DNA of 64,000 nucleotides from Pararhodobacter sp. CCB-MM2 (GCF_001691415.1 NZ_LRRR01000010.1:62001-126000); one strand, 5' to 3'. Positions 1 through 12,833 are shown, counted from the first letter of the stretch. The notes: generated by a model not told the origin, from the sequence alone. Numbers and translations: made by a program.

Positions 1-403
1 GGGCGCCCGCGCGCCGACCCCGGCCGAGGAAGCCGATGCCGCGCGGGGCAGGGCGATCCTGCAGGCGCTGGACGCGGTCGATGTGGCGCAGGGCTGCGTC
101 GTGGCCTCGGGCCTCTGTCTGGCGGTCGAGTCGATCTATGGCACCGACGCGATGCTGGGCGACGTCGCTCGTCACCGACCCGAGCGCGAGCCGCAAAAGG
201 GCGGCGTCTTCACCAAGCGCGCCAAGGCCGGGCAGGATCTGCGCGTCGACCTACCGACCATCGGTCCCGACACCGTGACCGCCGCGCAGGCCGCGGGCCT
301 AACCGGCATCGCGCTGGAGGCCGGCAAGGTCGTCCTCTTCGACCGCCCCGCGCTGATCGCCGCCGCCGATGCGGCCGGCATCGCGGTCTGGGCGTCGTCG
401 TGA
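1..403 (+). CDS. lpxI: LpxI, UDP-2,3-diacylglucosamine pyrophosphatase (3' part)
   Basis: Reading frame 2 is open from the window edge to the TGA at 401-403, so only the C-terminal 133 or so residues are present. The product family hydrolyses UDP-2,3-diacylglucosamine to lipid X and UMP in lipid A synthesis, in place of LpxH. Visible family features are the segment GLCLAVESIYGTDAML followed by GGVFTKRAKAGQDLRVDLP and TIGPDTV, then a C-terminal block ending FDRPALIAAADAAGIAVW. The stop overlaps the GTG start of lpxB in GTGA, as expected for translational coupling in an lpxI-lpxB operon. The gene start lies outside the window. Confidence 0.9.
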   Translation, partial: GARAPTPAEEADAARGRAILQALDAVDVAQGCVVASGLCLAVESIYGTDAMLGDVARHRPEREPQKGGVFTKRAKAGQDLRVDLPTIGPDTVTAAQAAGLTGIALEAGKVVLFDRPALIAAADAAGIAVWASS

Positions 404-1551
404 AGCTGTTCCTCATCGCGGGCGAGCCCTCGGGCGATGCCTTGGGCGCCGCGTTGATGGAGGGGCTGAAGGCGCTTGCGCCGGGCGTCCAGTTCACCGG
501 AATCGGCGGCCCGCTGATGCAGGCGCAGGGCATGGGCAGCCTGTTCCCGATGGAAGAGCTTTCGGTCATGGGCCTGGCCGAGATCCTGCCGAAGTATTTC
601 CACTTGAAGCGCCGTATCCGCGAGACAGCCGCCGCCATCGCCGCCGAGGCCCCGGATGCGGTCGTCACCATCGACAGCCCGGATTTCTGCCTGCGGGTGC
701 TGGCCATCGCCAAGACCGCGAACCCGGCGTTGAAGACCGTGCATTACGTCGCGCCCTCGGTCTGGGCCTGGCGACCGGGCCGCGCGCAGAAGATGGCGAA
801 GCATGTGGATCATGTGCTGGCCCTGCTGCCGTTCGAGCCGCGCTATATGACCGATGCCGGCATGACCTGCGATTTCGTCGGCCATCCGGTGACGACGCAG
901 CCCGTCGCGAGCGAGGACGAAGCCTCCGCCTTCCGTGCCGCGCAGGGCATCGCGCCGGACGCGCCCCTGCTGTTGGTCCTGCCGGGTTCGCGCCGCGGCG
1001 AGGTGGAGCGTCTGGGACCGATCTTTGGCGCGGCGTTGAAGCAGGTGGCGATCCCCGGTTTGCGCGTGGTCGTACCGACGGTCTCGGCCCGGGCCGAACA
1101 GGTGCGCGCGCTGGTGGCCGATTGGCCCGGCGCGCCGGTGGTGCTGGACGCGGCCTCGACCCCGCCCGACATCAAGCGCGCGGCGTTCCGGGCGGCGGAT
1201 GCGGCGCTGGCGGCCTCGGGCACGGTGTCGCTGGAGCTGGCCGCGGCAGGCACGCCGATGGTCATCGCCTATCGCCTGAACAAGCTGAGCGAGATGATTA
1301 TCTCGCGCCTGCTGCGGGTAGATACGCTGACGCTGGTGAACCTCGTCAGCGACACCCGCGCCGTGCCGGAGTTTCTGGGCGAGGATTGCCAACCCGCGCC
1401 GGTGGCCGAGGCCGTGACGAGCCTTCTGGCCGGCGGTCCGGCCCGCAAGGCGCAGCTGGCCGCGATGGAATTGAGCATGCAGCGGCTGGGTCGCGGCGGC
1501 GAGGCTCCGGGTTTGCGCGCCGCACGCTCGGTTCTGGCCGCGATCGGCTGA
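400..1551 (+). CDS. lpxB: Lipid-A-disaccharide synthase LpxB
   Basis: 383 residues, the usual LpxB length. This GT19 glycosyltransferase joins UDP-2,3-diacylglucosamine and lipid X into the lipid A disaccharide at the inner membrane. The N-terminus KLFLIAGEPSGDALGA and the downstream blocks YVAPSVWAWRPGRA, FVGHPVTT and LPGSRRGEVERL are characteristic of the family, as is SGTVSLELAAAGTPMVIAYR near residue 270-290. The GTG start overlaps the lpxI stop by four bases. The two genes therefore supply successive steps of Raetz-pathway lipid A synthesis. Confidence 0.96.
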   Translation: MKLFLIAGEPSGDALGAALMEGLKALAPGVQFTGIGGPLMQAQGMGSLFPMEELSVMGLAEILPKYFHLKRRIRETAAAIAAEAPDAVVTIDSPDFCLRVLAIAKTANPALKTVHYVAPSVWAWRPGRAQKMAKHVDHVLALLPFEPRYMTDAGMTCDFVGHPVTTQPVASEDEASAFRAAQGIAPDAPLLLVLPGSRRGEVERLGPIFGAALKQVAIPGLRVVVPTVSARAEQVRALVADWPGAPVVLDAASTPPDIKRAAFRAADAALAASGTVSLELAAAGTPMVIAYRLNKLSEMIISRLLRVDTLTLVNLVSDTRAVPEFLGEDCQPAPVAEAVTSLLAGGPARKAQLAAMELSMQRLGRGGEAPGLRAARSVLAAIG

Positions 1552-1605
1552 CGAGAGGGGAACGGAACGGCGCCTTCGTGGGTTGGTCCTGCAAAGGAGG
1601 TGTCC

Positions 1606-1959
1606 ATGCCGTTTTTCAAATCCCGCAGCCGAGAATTGGCCGAGAGCATCGATGCCGACGTGATCCCCGCTTCACCTGCCGACCGTCTGGCCCCGGTGGG
1701 TTATGCCGGCGGCATGTTGGCCATCGGTGCGCTGCTGGTGGCGACGAAACCGCGCATCGGTCATGTGCCGGATCCACGTCAGGCGGGCACGGGGCCCGGC
1801 GCCGGGGTGATCCGCAAGGCGGCCCGCGCCGGACGCGATGGCGTCTCGGTCTTCGCGCCGGGCAATGTCACGGATTCAATCGGCCGCTCTCTGATGCTGG
1901 GTGGGGCGGCCTTGCTGGCGGCCCGGATCCTTGACGAGATTTCCGCCCCGCGACGCTGA
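1606..1959 (+). CDS. Hypothetical protein, 117 aa, weakly hydrophobic segments
   Basis: An AAAGGAGGTG ribosome-binding sequence at 1593-1602 lies about four to five bases before ATG 1606. An in-frame GTG at 1600 falls inside that site and is a poor start. The product has a basic N-terminus (MPFFKSRSRELAE), one hydrophobic segment around residues 32-48 (GYAGGMLAIGALLVAT) and a second around residues 95-107 (LMLGGAALLAARIL). I do not recognise a family. It follows lpxB by 54 bases and is probably a small membrane-associated protein of unknown role. Confidence 0.65.
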   Translation: MPFFKSRSRELAESIDADVIPASPADRLAPVGYAGGMLAIGALLVATKPRIGHVPDPRQAGTGPGAGVIRKAARAGRDGVSVFAPGNVTDSIGRSLMLGGAALLAARILDEISAPRR

Positions 1960-1983
1960 CCGCGCGTCCTTAAGGAGCGGGGT

Positions 1984-2013
1984 AAGGTTAACCCGGCGGC
2001 GCGGGTTAACCTT
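1984..2013. repeat. Perfect 12-bp inverted repeat between convergent genes
   Basis: AAGGTTAACCCG (1984-1995) and CGGGTTAACCTT (2002-2013) are exact reverse complements around the six-base loop GCGGCG. It lies between the convergent 1606-1959 gene and mnmA, so it could end transcription from both sides, but neither side has a U-tract. Each arm also carries GTTAAC, which resembles a CtrA half-site. Confidence 0.7.
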
Positions 2014-2030
2014 GCGATCCGCTTAAGCGG

Positions 2031-3158
2031 TTAATAGCCGCGCCAGATCCAGCCACCGCCGAAGACCCGGCTGCCCTCAGGTTCATAGAACACGCAGGCC
2101 TGGCCCGGCGAGACGCCATCCTCGGGCGTCAGCAATTCCACGAAGGCCGTGGTCGGGCCGGTCGGACGCAGGATCGCCTCCGCCGGCGGTTTGGTCGAGC
2201 GGATGCGGACCCGCATCGGCCATTCCGAGCGGCTCTCGAACGGCTCGTCCCCCAGCCAGTTGATCTCGCGCACCGGGACGGTCTTGGTGGCCAGCGCCTC
2301 CTTCGGGCCGACGACGACGCGTTTGTTGTCGGCGTCCAGCTTCACCACATAGAGCGGATCGGCCAGACCGCCGATCCCCAGCCCGCGCCGCTGACCGATC
2401 GTGTAGTGAATGACGCCCCGGTGCTTGCCCAGAACGTTACCCTCGGTATCGACGATCTCGCCGGGATCGGCGGCGCCCGGGCGCAGTTTCTCGATCACCG
2501 CCGCATAATTGCCGTTCGGCACGAAGCAGATGTCCTGACTGTCCGGCTTGTCGGCGACCGAGAGCCCGTATTTCGAGGCCAGCGCCCGCGTCTCCGCCTT
2601 CGAGGCCAGATGCCCCAGCGGGAAGCGCAAGTAGTTCAGTTGTTCCTGCGTGGTCGAGAACAGGAAGTAGGATTGGTCGCGCGCGGGGTCGGCGGCCATG
2701 TGCAGCTCGGCCTGCGAATCACCAGCGTGGCGTTGGATATAGTGGCCGGTCGCCATGCAATCGGCATCCAGATCGCGCGCGGTTTCCAACAGATCCTTGA
2801 ATTTCACCCGCTCGTTGCAGCGGATGCAGGGCACCGGGGTGGCGCCCGCCAGATAGGATTCGGCGAATTCCTCGATCACCGCCTCGCGGAAGGTGTTCTC
2901 ATAATCCAGCACGTAATGCGGAAAGCCCAGCGTCTCGGCCACGCGGCGCGCGTCATGGATGTCGCGCCCGGCGCAGCAGGCCCCGGCTTTGGCCAGCGCC
3001 GCGCCGTGGTCATACAACTGCAGGGTGACTCCGATCACGTCGTAGCCCTGCGCGTGCAACTCGGCGGCGACCACGGAGCTGTCCACGCCGCCGGACATGG
3101 CGACGACGACGCGGGTTTCGGACGGGGGCTTGGCGAAGCCCAGGGAGTTCACGCTCAT
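2031..3158 (-). CDS. mnmA: tRNA-specific 2-thiouridylase MnmA
   Basis: 375 residues. MnmA adenylates and thiolates U34 of tRNA Glu, Gln and Lys, with sulfur delivered as an enzyme persulfide. The N-terminal PP-loop [13 protein letters not shown] is present, as are the two catalytic cysteines in [13 protein letters not shown] and [11 protein letters not shown]. The segment [10 protein letters not shown] and the C-terminal beta-barrel with [11 protein letters not shown] complete the family. The ATG at 3158 has an AGGAGG about nine bases upstream (complement of 3168-3173). It is transcribed away from sciP, sharing the 3159-3325 intergenic region. Confidence 0.96.
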   Translation of the reverse strand: MSVNSLGFAKPPSETRVVVAMSGGVDSSVVAAELHAQGYDVIGVTLQLYDHGAALAKAGACCAGRDIHDARRVAETLGFPHYVLDYENTFREAVIEEFAESYLAGATPVPCIRCNERVKFKDLLETARDLDADCMATGHYIQRHAGDSQAELHMAADPARDQSYFLFSTTQEQLNYLRFPLGHLASKAETRALASKYGLSVADKPDSQDICFVPNGNYAAVIEKLRPGAADPGEIVDTEGNVLGKHRGVIHYTIGQRRGLGIGGLADPLYVVKLDADNKRVVVGPKEALATKTVPVREINWLGDEPFESRSEWPMRVRIRSTKPPAEAILRPTGPTTAFVELLTPEDGVSPGQACVFYEPEGSRVFGGGWIWRGY

Positions 3159-3325
3159 GTCGCGAAGCCTCCTGATGTCTAGTGATTGCGGCAGGTTTGC
3201 TTGGGTATGCGCGAGATATAGTAAAATGCTTCATACTCTCAAGGCCTGAGCCCCGACAGTATCAACGCCTCCTTAAGCCTGTCTTGCCAATTTCGAAGGT
3301 GGGATGAAGGAAAGGGGTGAAACCT

Positions 3326-3604
3326 ATGTTTCTCAAGAAGATTGACGGCCCCCGTGCCGTGACGCTGCCCGACGGGACAGTGATCAGCCGCGCTGATCTG
3401 CCACCGTCAACGACCCGTCGATGGGTCGCAAGCCGGAAAGCGGTGGTCGTTCAGGCCGTCGCGCATGGGCTGATTCCCCGGGAGGAGGCGCTTGATCGCT
3501 ACGCCCTCTCGGATGAGGAGTTCGATTCGTGGGCTGTTGCCGTTTCGACACATGGGGTGGATGCGCTTAAGGTAACTGCTCTCCAAAAGTATAGACAACT
3601 TTAG
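3326..3604 (+). CDS. sciP: SciP-like CtrA inhibitor (DUF1153)
   Basis: 92 residues from ATG 3326; a GTG at 3317 would add three residues. SciP is a small helix-turn-helix protein that in Caulobacter binds CtrA and blocks its activation of target promoters. The diagnostic core is TRRWVASRKAVVVQAVAHG, then a helix with ALDRYALSDEEFDSW and the end GVDALKVTALQKYRQL, matching the DUF1153 pattern. GGAAAGGGG precedes the chosen ATG. It lies 93 bases upstream of ctrA in the same direction, so inhibitor and target are physically linked. Confidence 0.9.
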   Translation: MFLKKIDGPRAVTLPDGTVISRADLPPSTTRRWVASRKAVVVQAVAHGLIPREEALDRYALSDEEFDSWAVAVSTHGVDALKVTALQKYRQL

Positions 3605-3617
3605 AGAGAGTGTTATT

Positions 3618-3682
3618 GGTTAAAGGACCCGGTAACCGTGCGTTAACGAATGTTGTTCATGGTTAGTGAAATCGAGGGTTAA
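3618..3682 (+). promoter_or_regulatory. Cluster of GTTAA half-sites upstream of ctrA
   Basis: Four CtrA-like half-sites fall within 65 bases of the ctrA leader: GGTTAA (3618-3623), GTTAAC (3642-3647), ATGGTTAG (3659-3666, one mismatch to the complement of TTAACCAT) and GGTTAA (3677-3682). A full TTAA-N7-TTAA box was not found. CtrA autoregulation is known in Caulobacter; its occurrence here is an inference. Confidence 0.4.
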
Positions 3683-3697
3683 TGCGGAGTCCGAACT

Positions 3698-4408
3698 ATG
3701 CGAGTCCTTCTCGTCGAAGACGATCCGACGACGTCGCGCAGCATCGAATTGATGCTGACGCACGCGAATTTCAACGTCTACTGCACCGATCTTGGTGAAG
3801 AAGCCGTGGAGCTGGGTAAGCTCTACGACTACGATCTGATCTTGCTGGACCTCAACCTGCCGGACATGGCAGGGCTCGAGGTCCTGCGTCAGATCCGGCT
3901 TGCGCGTGTCAACACGCCGATCCTGATCCTGACGGGCGAGGACAGCACTGACATCAAGCTCAAGGGCTTCGGTCAGGGTGCGGATGATTACATGACCAAG
4001 CCGTTCCACCGCGATGAGCTGGTGGCGCGCATTCATGCGATCATCCGGCGCAGCCAGGGCCATGCCCAGGCGATCATCCACACCGGCCAGATCTCGGTGA
4101 ATCTGGATGCCAAGACCGTCGAGGTCGAAGGCAAGTCGGTCCATCTGACCGGCAAGGAATACCAGATGCTGGAGCTGTTGAGCCTGCGCAAGGGCACGAC
4201 GCTCACCAAGGAGATGTTCCTGAACCATCTCTACGGCGGCATGGACGAGCCTGAGCTGAAAATCATCGACGTTTTCATCTGCAAGCTGCGCAAGAAGCTG
4301 GCAGAGGCGACCGGTGGCGAGAACTACATCGAAACGGTCTGGGGCCGTGGCTATGTGCTGCGCGATCCGGTCCGGGACAGTGATCGCGCCCGCGCCGTCG
4401 GTGCCTGA
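3698..4408 (+). CDS. ctrA: Cell-cycle response regulator CtrA
   Basis: 236 residues. This OmpR/PhoB-type response regulator has an N-terminal receiver domain with acidic pocket EDD (7-9), phosphoacceptor Asp51 in LLDLNLPD and Lys in MTKPFH. The C-terminal winged helix contains [14 protein letters not shown] and [13 protein letters not shown]. The sequence is close to canonical CtrA throughout. In Rhodobacteraceae CtrA is usually non-essential and governs motility, gene-transfer agent and quorum-related genes rather than replication. The sciP gene directly upstream supplies its probable inhibitor. Confidence 0.96.
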   Translation: MRVLLVEDDPTTSRSIELMLTHANFNVYCTDLGEEAVELGKLYDYDLILLDLNLPDMAGLEVLRQIRLARVNTPILILTGEDSTDIKLKGFGQGADDYMTKPFHRDELVARIHAIIRRSQGHAQAIIHTGQISVNLDAKTVEVEGKSVHLTGKEYQMLELLSLRKGTTLTKEMFLNHLYGGMDEPELKIIDVFICKLRKKLAEATGGENYIETVWGRGYVLRDPVRDSDRARAVGA

Positions 4409-4477
4409 CCGACGGCTGCACTGAACCGGCGCGTAAGATCTGGAAAATCCTCTCTCCGGCCCCTATCACGGGTCTAA

Positions 4478-8817
<4,340 letters not shown>

Positions 8818-8826
8818 TCCCTCTTT

Positions 8827-8841
8827 GTTCTCATTTAGTTC
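8827..8841 (+). promoter_or_regulatory. Alphaproteobacterial SOS (LexA) box
   Basis: GTTC-TCATTTA-GTTC is an exact match to the GTTC-N7-GTTC LexA consensus of alphaproteobacteria. It starts 10 bases after the recG stop and 70 bases before the 8897 start codon. A weaker candidate, GAAC-N7-TAAC, lies at 8865-8879. The position between a terminated operon and a small gene points to a LexA-controlled promoter for that gene. Confidence 0.75.
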
Positions 8842-8896
8842 TTGCAATGATCGTCGAATCGTGAGAACAAAATGCTAACAACAGGGGAGATTTGGA

Positions 8897-9025
8897 ATGC
8901 GCCGTATCCTTCGCCAACTCGACGACCCGCGTGATGACCGCCTTGCGATGCTCAGCGATGCGCTGGGGGTGGTCGCCCTCTTCGTGCTGCTCTACGGCGC
9001 ACTCTACATTCCCCTGATGACCTGA
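8897..9025 (+). CDS. Small single-pass membrane protein, probably SOS-controlled
   Basis: 42 residues, beginning MRRILRQLDDPRDDRLAMLS and ending with one hydrophobic helix (LGVVALFVLLYGALYIPL, about residues 23-40). ATG 8897 is preceded by GGGGAG with about seven bases spacing. The N-terminus is charged and probably cytoplasmic. The SOS box upstream and terminator at 9120-9148 make it a self-contained transcript. Size, topology and regulation recall SOS-induced small membrane proteins such as SidA of Caulobacter (division inhibitor) or TisB of E. coli (membrane toxin). I see no sequence match that assigns either role. Confidence 0.75.
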   Translation: MRRILRQLDDPRDDRLAMLSDALGVVALFVLLYGALYIPLMT

Positions 9026-9119
9026 CGGAACTGACCTGATTTCGACCTGCTTCTGCCCTGCGGTCTGGTGCGGCATCTTCTGTCCTGATGCCCATGACCC
9101 ATCCAGACACGCCTACTGA

Positions 9120-9148
9120 CCGCCGCGCTGTGACGCGGCGGTTTTTTT
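9120..9148 (+). terminator. Rho-independent terminator
   Basis: CCGCCGCG (9120-9127) pairs perfectly with CGCGGCGG (9134-9141) around a six-base loop and is followed by seven T residues (9142-9148). It closes the small-protein transcript on the + strand, before the convergent scaffold gene ending at 9170. Confidence 0.92.
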
Positions 9149-9169
9149 ATGCGTGGCAAGGGGTTGGAA

Positions 9170-9616
9170 TCAGGCGGCGGCTTCTGCCTGCCGGGCGGCC
9201 TCGGCCGCGGCCTGCACCGACAGCAGGATCGAGGCGTGGCGGTTCTTGAACTCGCGCGCGGGCAGGAGGGTTTCGTAGCCGTCGAACGGAGCTGGAGGCA
9301 CGGGGCCGTCCTGCTTCAACATGGCCTCAAGGTCCTGGGCGATGCCTTCCAGTTCCTCAGCGGTGCGACCGATCACGGCCTCGCCCAAAACGGCGGCCGA
9401 GGCCTGTCCCAGCGCGCAGGCCTTCACCTCTTGTCCGAAGCGCGAGACCTTGCCGTCCTTCATGTCCAGATCGACCGTGACCGTGGAGCCGCAGAGCGGC
9501 GAGCGCTTCTTGACGCTGGCCTGCGGCGCCTCGAGCCGGCCCAGATGCGGGATTTCCGCCGCCAGCGCCAGGATCTTGGTCGAATACAGCTTGATCAGGT
9601 CGTTGGTTTCGGACAC
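9170..9616 (-). CDS. IscU/NifU-like iron-sulfur scaffold, divergent
   Basis: 148 residues from GTG 9616, with AGGAG about eight bases upstream. The fold family (IscU/SufU/NifU N-terminal) assembles Fe-S clusters on three cysteines. Two are visible, in SPLCGSTVTVDL and VKACALGQASA. The third site, normally HCS, reads RHASILL, so Cys is Ala. The Asp that follows the first Cys-Gly in IscU is Ser here. The protein may assist cluster delivery rather than act as a full scaffold. It is convergent with the upstream gene and divergent from hisI; no isc or suf genes are in the window. Confidence 0.8.
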   Translation of the reverse strand: MSETNDLIKLYSTKILALAAEIPHLGRLEAPQASVKKRSPLCGSTVTVDLDMKDGKVSRFGQEVKACALGQASAAVLGEAVIGRTAEELEGIAQDLEAMLKQDGPVPPAPFDGYETLLPAREFKNRHASILLSVQAAAEAARQAEAAA

Positions 9617-9651
9617 GTCTGCGGCTCCTGTTGACGGTGAGGATATAAGCT

Positions 9652-10011
9652 ATGCCTTTCGATCCGCAATCCCTGCGCTATGACGACAAAGGTCTGATCC
9701 CGGCGATCGCGCAGGACCATGCCAGCGGCGAGGTGCTGATGATGGCCTGGATGAACGCGGAATCCGTGGCGCGGACGCTGGAGACCGGCAAGGTCACCTA
9801 TTGGTCGCGCTCACGGCAAGCGTTCTGGGTGAAGGGCGAGAGCTCGGGCCACGCGCAGAAGCTGGTGGATTTCCGCGTCGATTGCGACAGCGATTGCCTG
9901 CTGGTGCTGGTCGATCAGACGGGTCCGGCGTGCCACACCAACCGCCGCAGCTGCTTCTACACCGCGATCCGCGAGGGTGAGCCGGTGGAGCTGATGCAGC
10001 CCGAGGCCTAA
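9652..10011 (+). CDS. hisI: Phosphoribosyl-AMP cyclohydrolase HisI
   Basis: 119 residues. It opens the adenine ring of phosphoribosyl-AMP in step three of histidine synthesis. The zinc and magnesium motifs VDCDSDCLLVLVDQTGPACH and RRSCFY are present, with YWSRSRQAFWVKGESSGHAQ upstream. It is the cyclohydrolase-only type without a HisE domain. GAGGA lies about nine bases before ATG 9652. Its 3' end overlaps the convergent gluQ end by four bases. Confidence 0.96.
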   Translation: MPFDPQSLRYDDKGLIPAIAQDHASGEVLMMAWMNAESVARTLETGKVTYWSRSRQAFWVKGESSGHAQKLVDFRVDCDSDCLLVLVDQTGPACHTNRRSCFYTAIREGEPVELMQPEA

Positions 10012-10862
10012 AGGCCGACCATGCGCCGGATATCGTCAGGCGTCGCGCCTTCGGCCCGGTAGGTGGCGATGGCGCGGGCGTCGTCGCGCTTGGCGAGGCG
10101 CTTGCCGGCCTCGTCGCGGATCAGGCGGTGGTGGTGGTAGGTCGGGGTCGGAAGGCCCAGATGGCGTTGAAGAACCACATGGATTGCCGTGGCCTCGAAC
10201 AGGTCTTGGCCCCGGGTGACCTGTGTCACGCCCTGTTCCGCGTCGTCCAGCACGACCGAGAGGTGGTAGGACGTGCCCATGTCGCGGCGCGAGAGCACGA
10301 CGTCGCCGATCCCCTCGATCAAGGCCGCCAGGGGCAGGGTGATCTCGCCCGTCTCGCCCATAGGGCCGGCGCCGGTCTCGGTGAAGCGGATCGCGTCCTG
10401 GCCCGCCAGTGCCATGCGCATGTTCAAACGCAGCGCCTCGCCCTCGGGCATCGCACCCGAAGTGCAATCGCGGTGACGGCAGGTGCCGGGGTAGATCACG
10501 CCGTCGGGGCCCATCAGCGGCTCGCCCTCATTCGGGGCCGAGGCGGCCGACAGGATGTCCCGGCGTGAACATTGGCAGGCGAAGATCAGACCGCGATCCC
10601 ACAGCGACTGCAACGCTGCGCGATAGACCGGCAGGCGGTCCGATTGGCGCATCACCGGCTGTTCCCAGCTGAGGCCCAACCACGCTAGGTCGTCGTAGAT
10701 CTGCGCTTCCCATTCCGGACGGGCGCGGGAGCGGTCGATATCCTCGATGCGCAGAAGGAACCGCCCCCCTGCCGTGCGGGCGCTGTCATGGGCAAGGATC
10801 GCCGAATAGGCGTGGCCCAGATGCAGCGGCCCGGTGGGCGAGGGGGCGAAGCGGGTGATCAC
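10008..10862 (-). CDS. gluQ: Glutamyl-Q tRNA(Asp) synthetase GluQ
   Basis: 284 residues. This truncated GluRS paralog glutamylates queuosine at position 34 of tRNA Asp. The class I signature [17 protein letters not shown] is at the N-terminus. Zinc-binding cysteines sit in [10 protein letters not shown] and [10 protein letters not shown], and the KMSKS-like motif reads [12 protein letters not shown]. The anticodon-binding domain of GluRS is absent, as expected. GTG 10862 overlaps the trmFO stop in GTGA, so the two tRNA-modifying genes form an operon. Confidence 0.95.
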   Translation of the reverse strand: MITRFAPSPTGPLHLGHAYSAILAHDSARTAGGRFLLRIEDIDRSRARPEWEAQIYDDLAWLGLSWEQPVMRQSDRLPVYRAALQSLWDRGLIFACQCSRRDILSAASAPNEGEPLMGPDGVIYPGTCRHRDCTSGAMPEGEALRLNMRMALAGQDAIRFTETGAGPMGETGEITLPLAALIEGIGDVVLSRRDMGTSYHLSVVLDDAEQGVTQVTRGQDLFEATAIHVVLQRHLGLPTPTYHHHRLIRDEAGKRLAKRDDARAIATYRAEGATPDDIRRMVGL

Positions 10863-12190
10863 CCCAACCAGCCCGTGAAGGCCTCCTTGGCGCGGTCGGT
10901 ATAGCCCTTGTAGCGGTCCTTGCGGCCCCGGCGCCCGCCCTTCATGTCGATGGGCGGGAAAAGGCCGAAGTTCACGTTCATCGGCTGGAAGGTCTTCGCC
11001 TCCGCGTCGCCGGTGATATGGGCGATCAAGGCACCCATGGCGGTGACGCGCGGCGGCGGCGGCAGGTCGCGGCCTTGGATCTCGGCCACGGCGAGGCGCC
11101 CGGCAACGAGGCCCATCGCGGCGCTTTCGACATAGCCCTCGACGCCCGTGACCTGACCCGCGAAGCGCAGGTTCGGGCGCGAGCGCAGGCGCATCTGATT
11201 ATCCAGAAGCGTCGGCGAGTTGAGGAAGGTGTTGCGGTGGATGCCGCCCAGCCGCGCGAAGCCCGCGTTCTCCAGCCCCGGGATCATCCGGAACACCTCG
11301 GTCTGCGCGCCGTATTTCATCTTGGTCTGGAAACCGACGATATTATAGAGCGTTCCCAAAGCGTTGTCGCGGCGCAGCTGGACCACGGCATAGGGCTTGT
11401 TCTGCGGATCATTGGCGTTGGTCAGTCCCACCGGCTTCATCGGGCCGTGGCGCAGGGTCTCGCGGCCGCGCTCGGCCATGACCTCGATCGGCAGGCAGCC
11501 GTCGAAATATCCGGCGGTCTCCCCCTCGCGGAACTCGGCCTTGTCGGCGGCCATCAGCGCGTCGATGAAGGCCTCGTATTGGTCCTTGGTCATCGGGCAG
11601 TTGAGGTAGGCCTTGCGCTCTTCCTCGGTCTCGCCCTTGTCATAGCGCGACTGGAACCAGGCCTTCGACAGATCGACCGTGTCGAAATGCACGATGGGGG
11701 CGATGGCGTCGAAGAAGGCGAGGCTCTCGGCCCCGGTCTCGGCGCGGATCGCCTGCGCCAGCGCGTCTGACGTCAGGGGGCCGGTGGCGATGATCCAATG
11801 GCCCTCAGCGGGCAGTTCGGTGATCTCGCCGGCTTCGGTGCGGATCAGCGGATGGGCGCGCAGGCGCTCAGTCACGCCCTCGGCAAAGGCTTCGCGGTCG
11901 ACGGCCAGCGCGCCACCGGCGGGCAGGGAATGCTTGTCGGCCATCTCCATCAGAAGGCCACCCGCCGCGCGCATCTCCCAATGCAGGAGGCCCACGGCGT
12001 TCTGCTCGTCATCATCCGAGCGGAAGGAGTTGGAGCAGACCATCTCGGCGAAATTGCCGGTCTGGTGGGCGAAGGTGCCGACGTTGGGGCGCATCTCGTG
12101 CAGGACAACGGGCACGCCGGCCTGCGCCGCTTGCCATGCTGCTTCCGAGCCGGCCATGCCGCCGCCGATGATATGGAGTTCCTGGGTCAT
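10859..12190 (-). CDS. trmFO: Methylenetetrahydrofolate-tRNA uracil-5-methyltransferase TrmFO
   Basis: 443 residues from ATG 12190. TrmFO is an FAD enzyme that makes m5U54 in the T-loop using methylenetetrahydrofolate. The dinucleotide-binding motif [17 protein letters not shown] opens the protein. Family blocks include [27 protein letters not shown] (around residues 40-65), [12 protein letters not shown] and the C-terminal [11 protein letters not shown]. An upstream in-frame ATG at 12232 would add 14 residues without homology. It leads the trmFO-gluQ operon. Confidence 0.95.
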   Translation of the reverse strand: MTQELHIIGGGMAGSEAAWQAAQAGVPVVLHEMRPNVGTFAHQTGNFAEMVCSNSFRSDDDEQNAVGLLHWEMRAAGGLLMEMADKHSLPAGGALAVDREAFAEGVTERLRAHPLIRTEAGEITELPAEGHWIIATGPLTSDALAQAIRAETGAESLAFFDAIAPIVHFDTVDLSKAWFQSRYDKGETEEERKAYLNCPMTKDQYEAFIDALMAADKAEFREGETAGYFDGCLPIEVMAERGRETLRHGPMKPVGLTNANDPQNKPYAVVQLRRDNALGTLYNIVGFQTKMKYGAQTEVFRMIPGLENAGFARLGGIHRNTFLNSPTLLDNQMRLRSRPNLRFAGQVTGVEGYVESAAMGLVAGRLAVAEIQGRDLPPPPRVTAMGALIAHITGDAEAKTFQPMNVNFGLFPPIDMKGGRRGRKDRYKGYTDRAKEAFTGWLG

Positions 12191-12253
12191 GGCGCTGAAA
12201 TAGCGAGGCGCGGGGCATAAGGGAAGGGGCACCGCAGCGGGTGCCCCTGTGGG

Positions 12254-12427
12254 TCAGTTGGACGGCTGCACCGTTTGCGCGGACGGCGTGGCGTCATTCT
12301 CGACCTCGCCCCAGCTGGTCATCACGAGGCCGGCGATTCCGGCGATGATGACGGCGACAAAGATACCCAGAAGCGCCGGGCTGTGGCGCTTGGCTTCGCG
12401 TTCGGTGTTGGTATCGGGTGCGGACAT
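12254..12427 (-). CDS. Small single-pass membrane protein, 57 aa
   Basis: ATG 12427 follows AAAGGAGGG at four bases, better than the upstream in-frame start at 12451. The product has a polar N-terminus (MSAPDTNTEREAKRHS), one transmembrane helix (ALLGIFVAVIIAGIAGLVM, about residues 18-36) and an acidic tail. I do not recognise a named family. It lies between trmFO and the 12483-12833 gene on the same strand. Confidence 0.7.
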   Translation of the reverse strand: MSAPDTNTEREAKRHSPALLGIFVAVIIAGIAGLVMTSWGEVENDATPSAQTVQPSN

Positions 12428-12482
12428 GGGACCCTCCTTTCGCGAAACCAACGCGAGAGGGCAGGGTCCGTTCCGAGGCGCC

Positions 12483-12833
12483 TCAGATCAAGGTCATCCG
12501 CTCGACGCGTTCTTGGTCCGGGTATGGACGGTAGAGGCCCACATTGATGTGGTTGATATGCTGGCGCATCTGGTCGTAGAGCTGCGCCGCCTCTTCATCT
12601 CCACGACCGAGGAAGCGGAAGGCATAATCCAGTTGGGCGAGATCCTTGAGGTCGATCTCCAGCAGGAAATCCGAGCATTCGTCACCGCCGAGCTTCAGCT
12701 TCAGCCGCATCAGGCGCCAACCCTCGATCCGGCCTTCCTGCTGCAGAAGCGACATCCAATTGTCCAGCGCATGGGCGAAGACAAGCGCCTTGGCGCCGGG
12801 TTTGAGGTCGATCATGCAGTGGTAAACGTTCAT
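12483..12833 (-). CDS. Conserved hypothetical protein, 116 aa (possibly DUF6614)
   Basis: The product starts MNVYHCMIDLKPGAKALVFA and contains a central SDFLLEIDLKDLAQLDYAF block and a QHINHINVGLYRPYPDQERVE end. It looks like a single soluble alpha/beta domain of the dimeric ferredoxin-like type, but no catalytic motif is apparent. I associate it with a Rhodobacteraceae hypothetical family (perhaps DUF6614) with modest certainty. It lies 54 bases downstream of gyrA, same strand. Confidence 0.75.
   Translation of the reverse strand: MNVYHCMIDLKPGAKALVFAHALDNWMSLLQQEGRIEGWRLMRLKLKLGGDECSDFLLEIDLKDLAQLDYAFRFLGRGDEEAAQLYDQMRQHINHINVGLYRPYPDQERVERMTLI

Noticed and set aside
172..1392. Minus-strand frame opposite lpxB
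   Set aside because: Antisense shadow of lpxB, rich in Arg, Gln and His, no motif or ribosome-binding site.
3620..3682. Full CtrA box TTAA-N7-TTAA upstream of ctrA
   Set aside because: Spacings between the TTAA elements do not fit N7; only half-sites are supported.
3598..4228. Minus-strand frame opposite ctrA
   Set aside because: Antisense of a highly conserved regulator; no family features.
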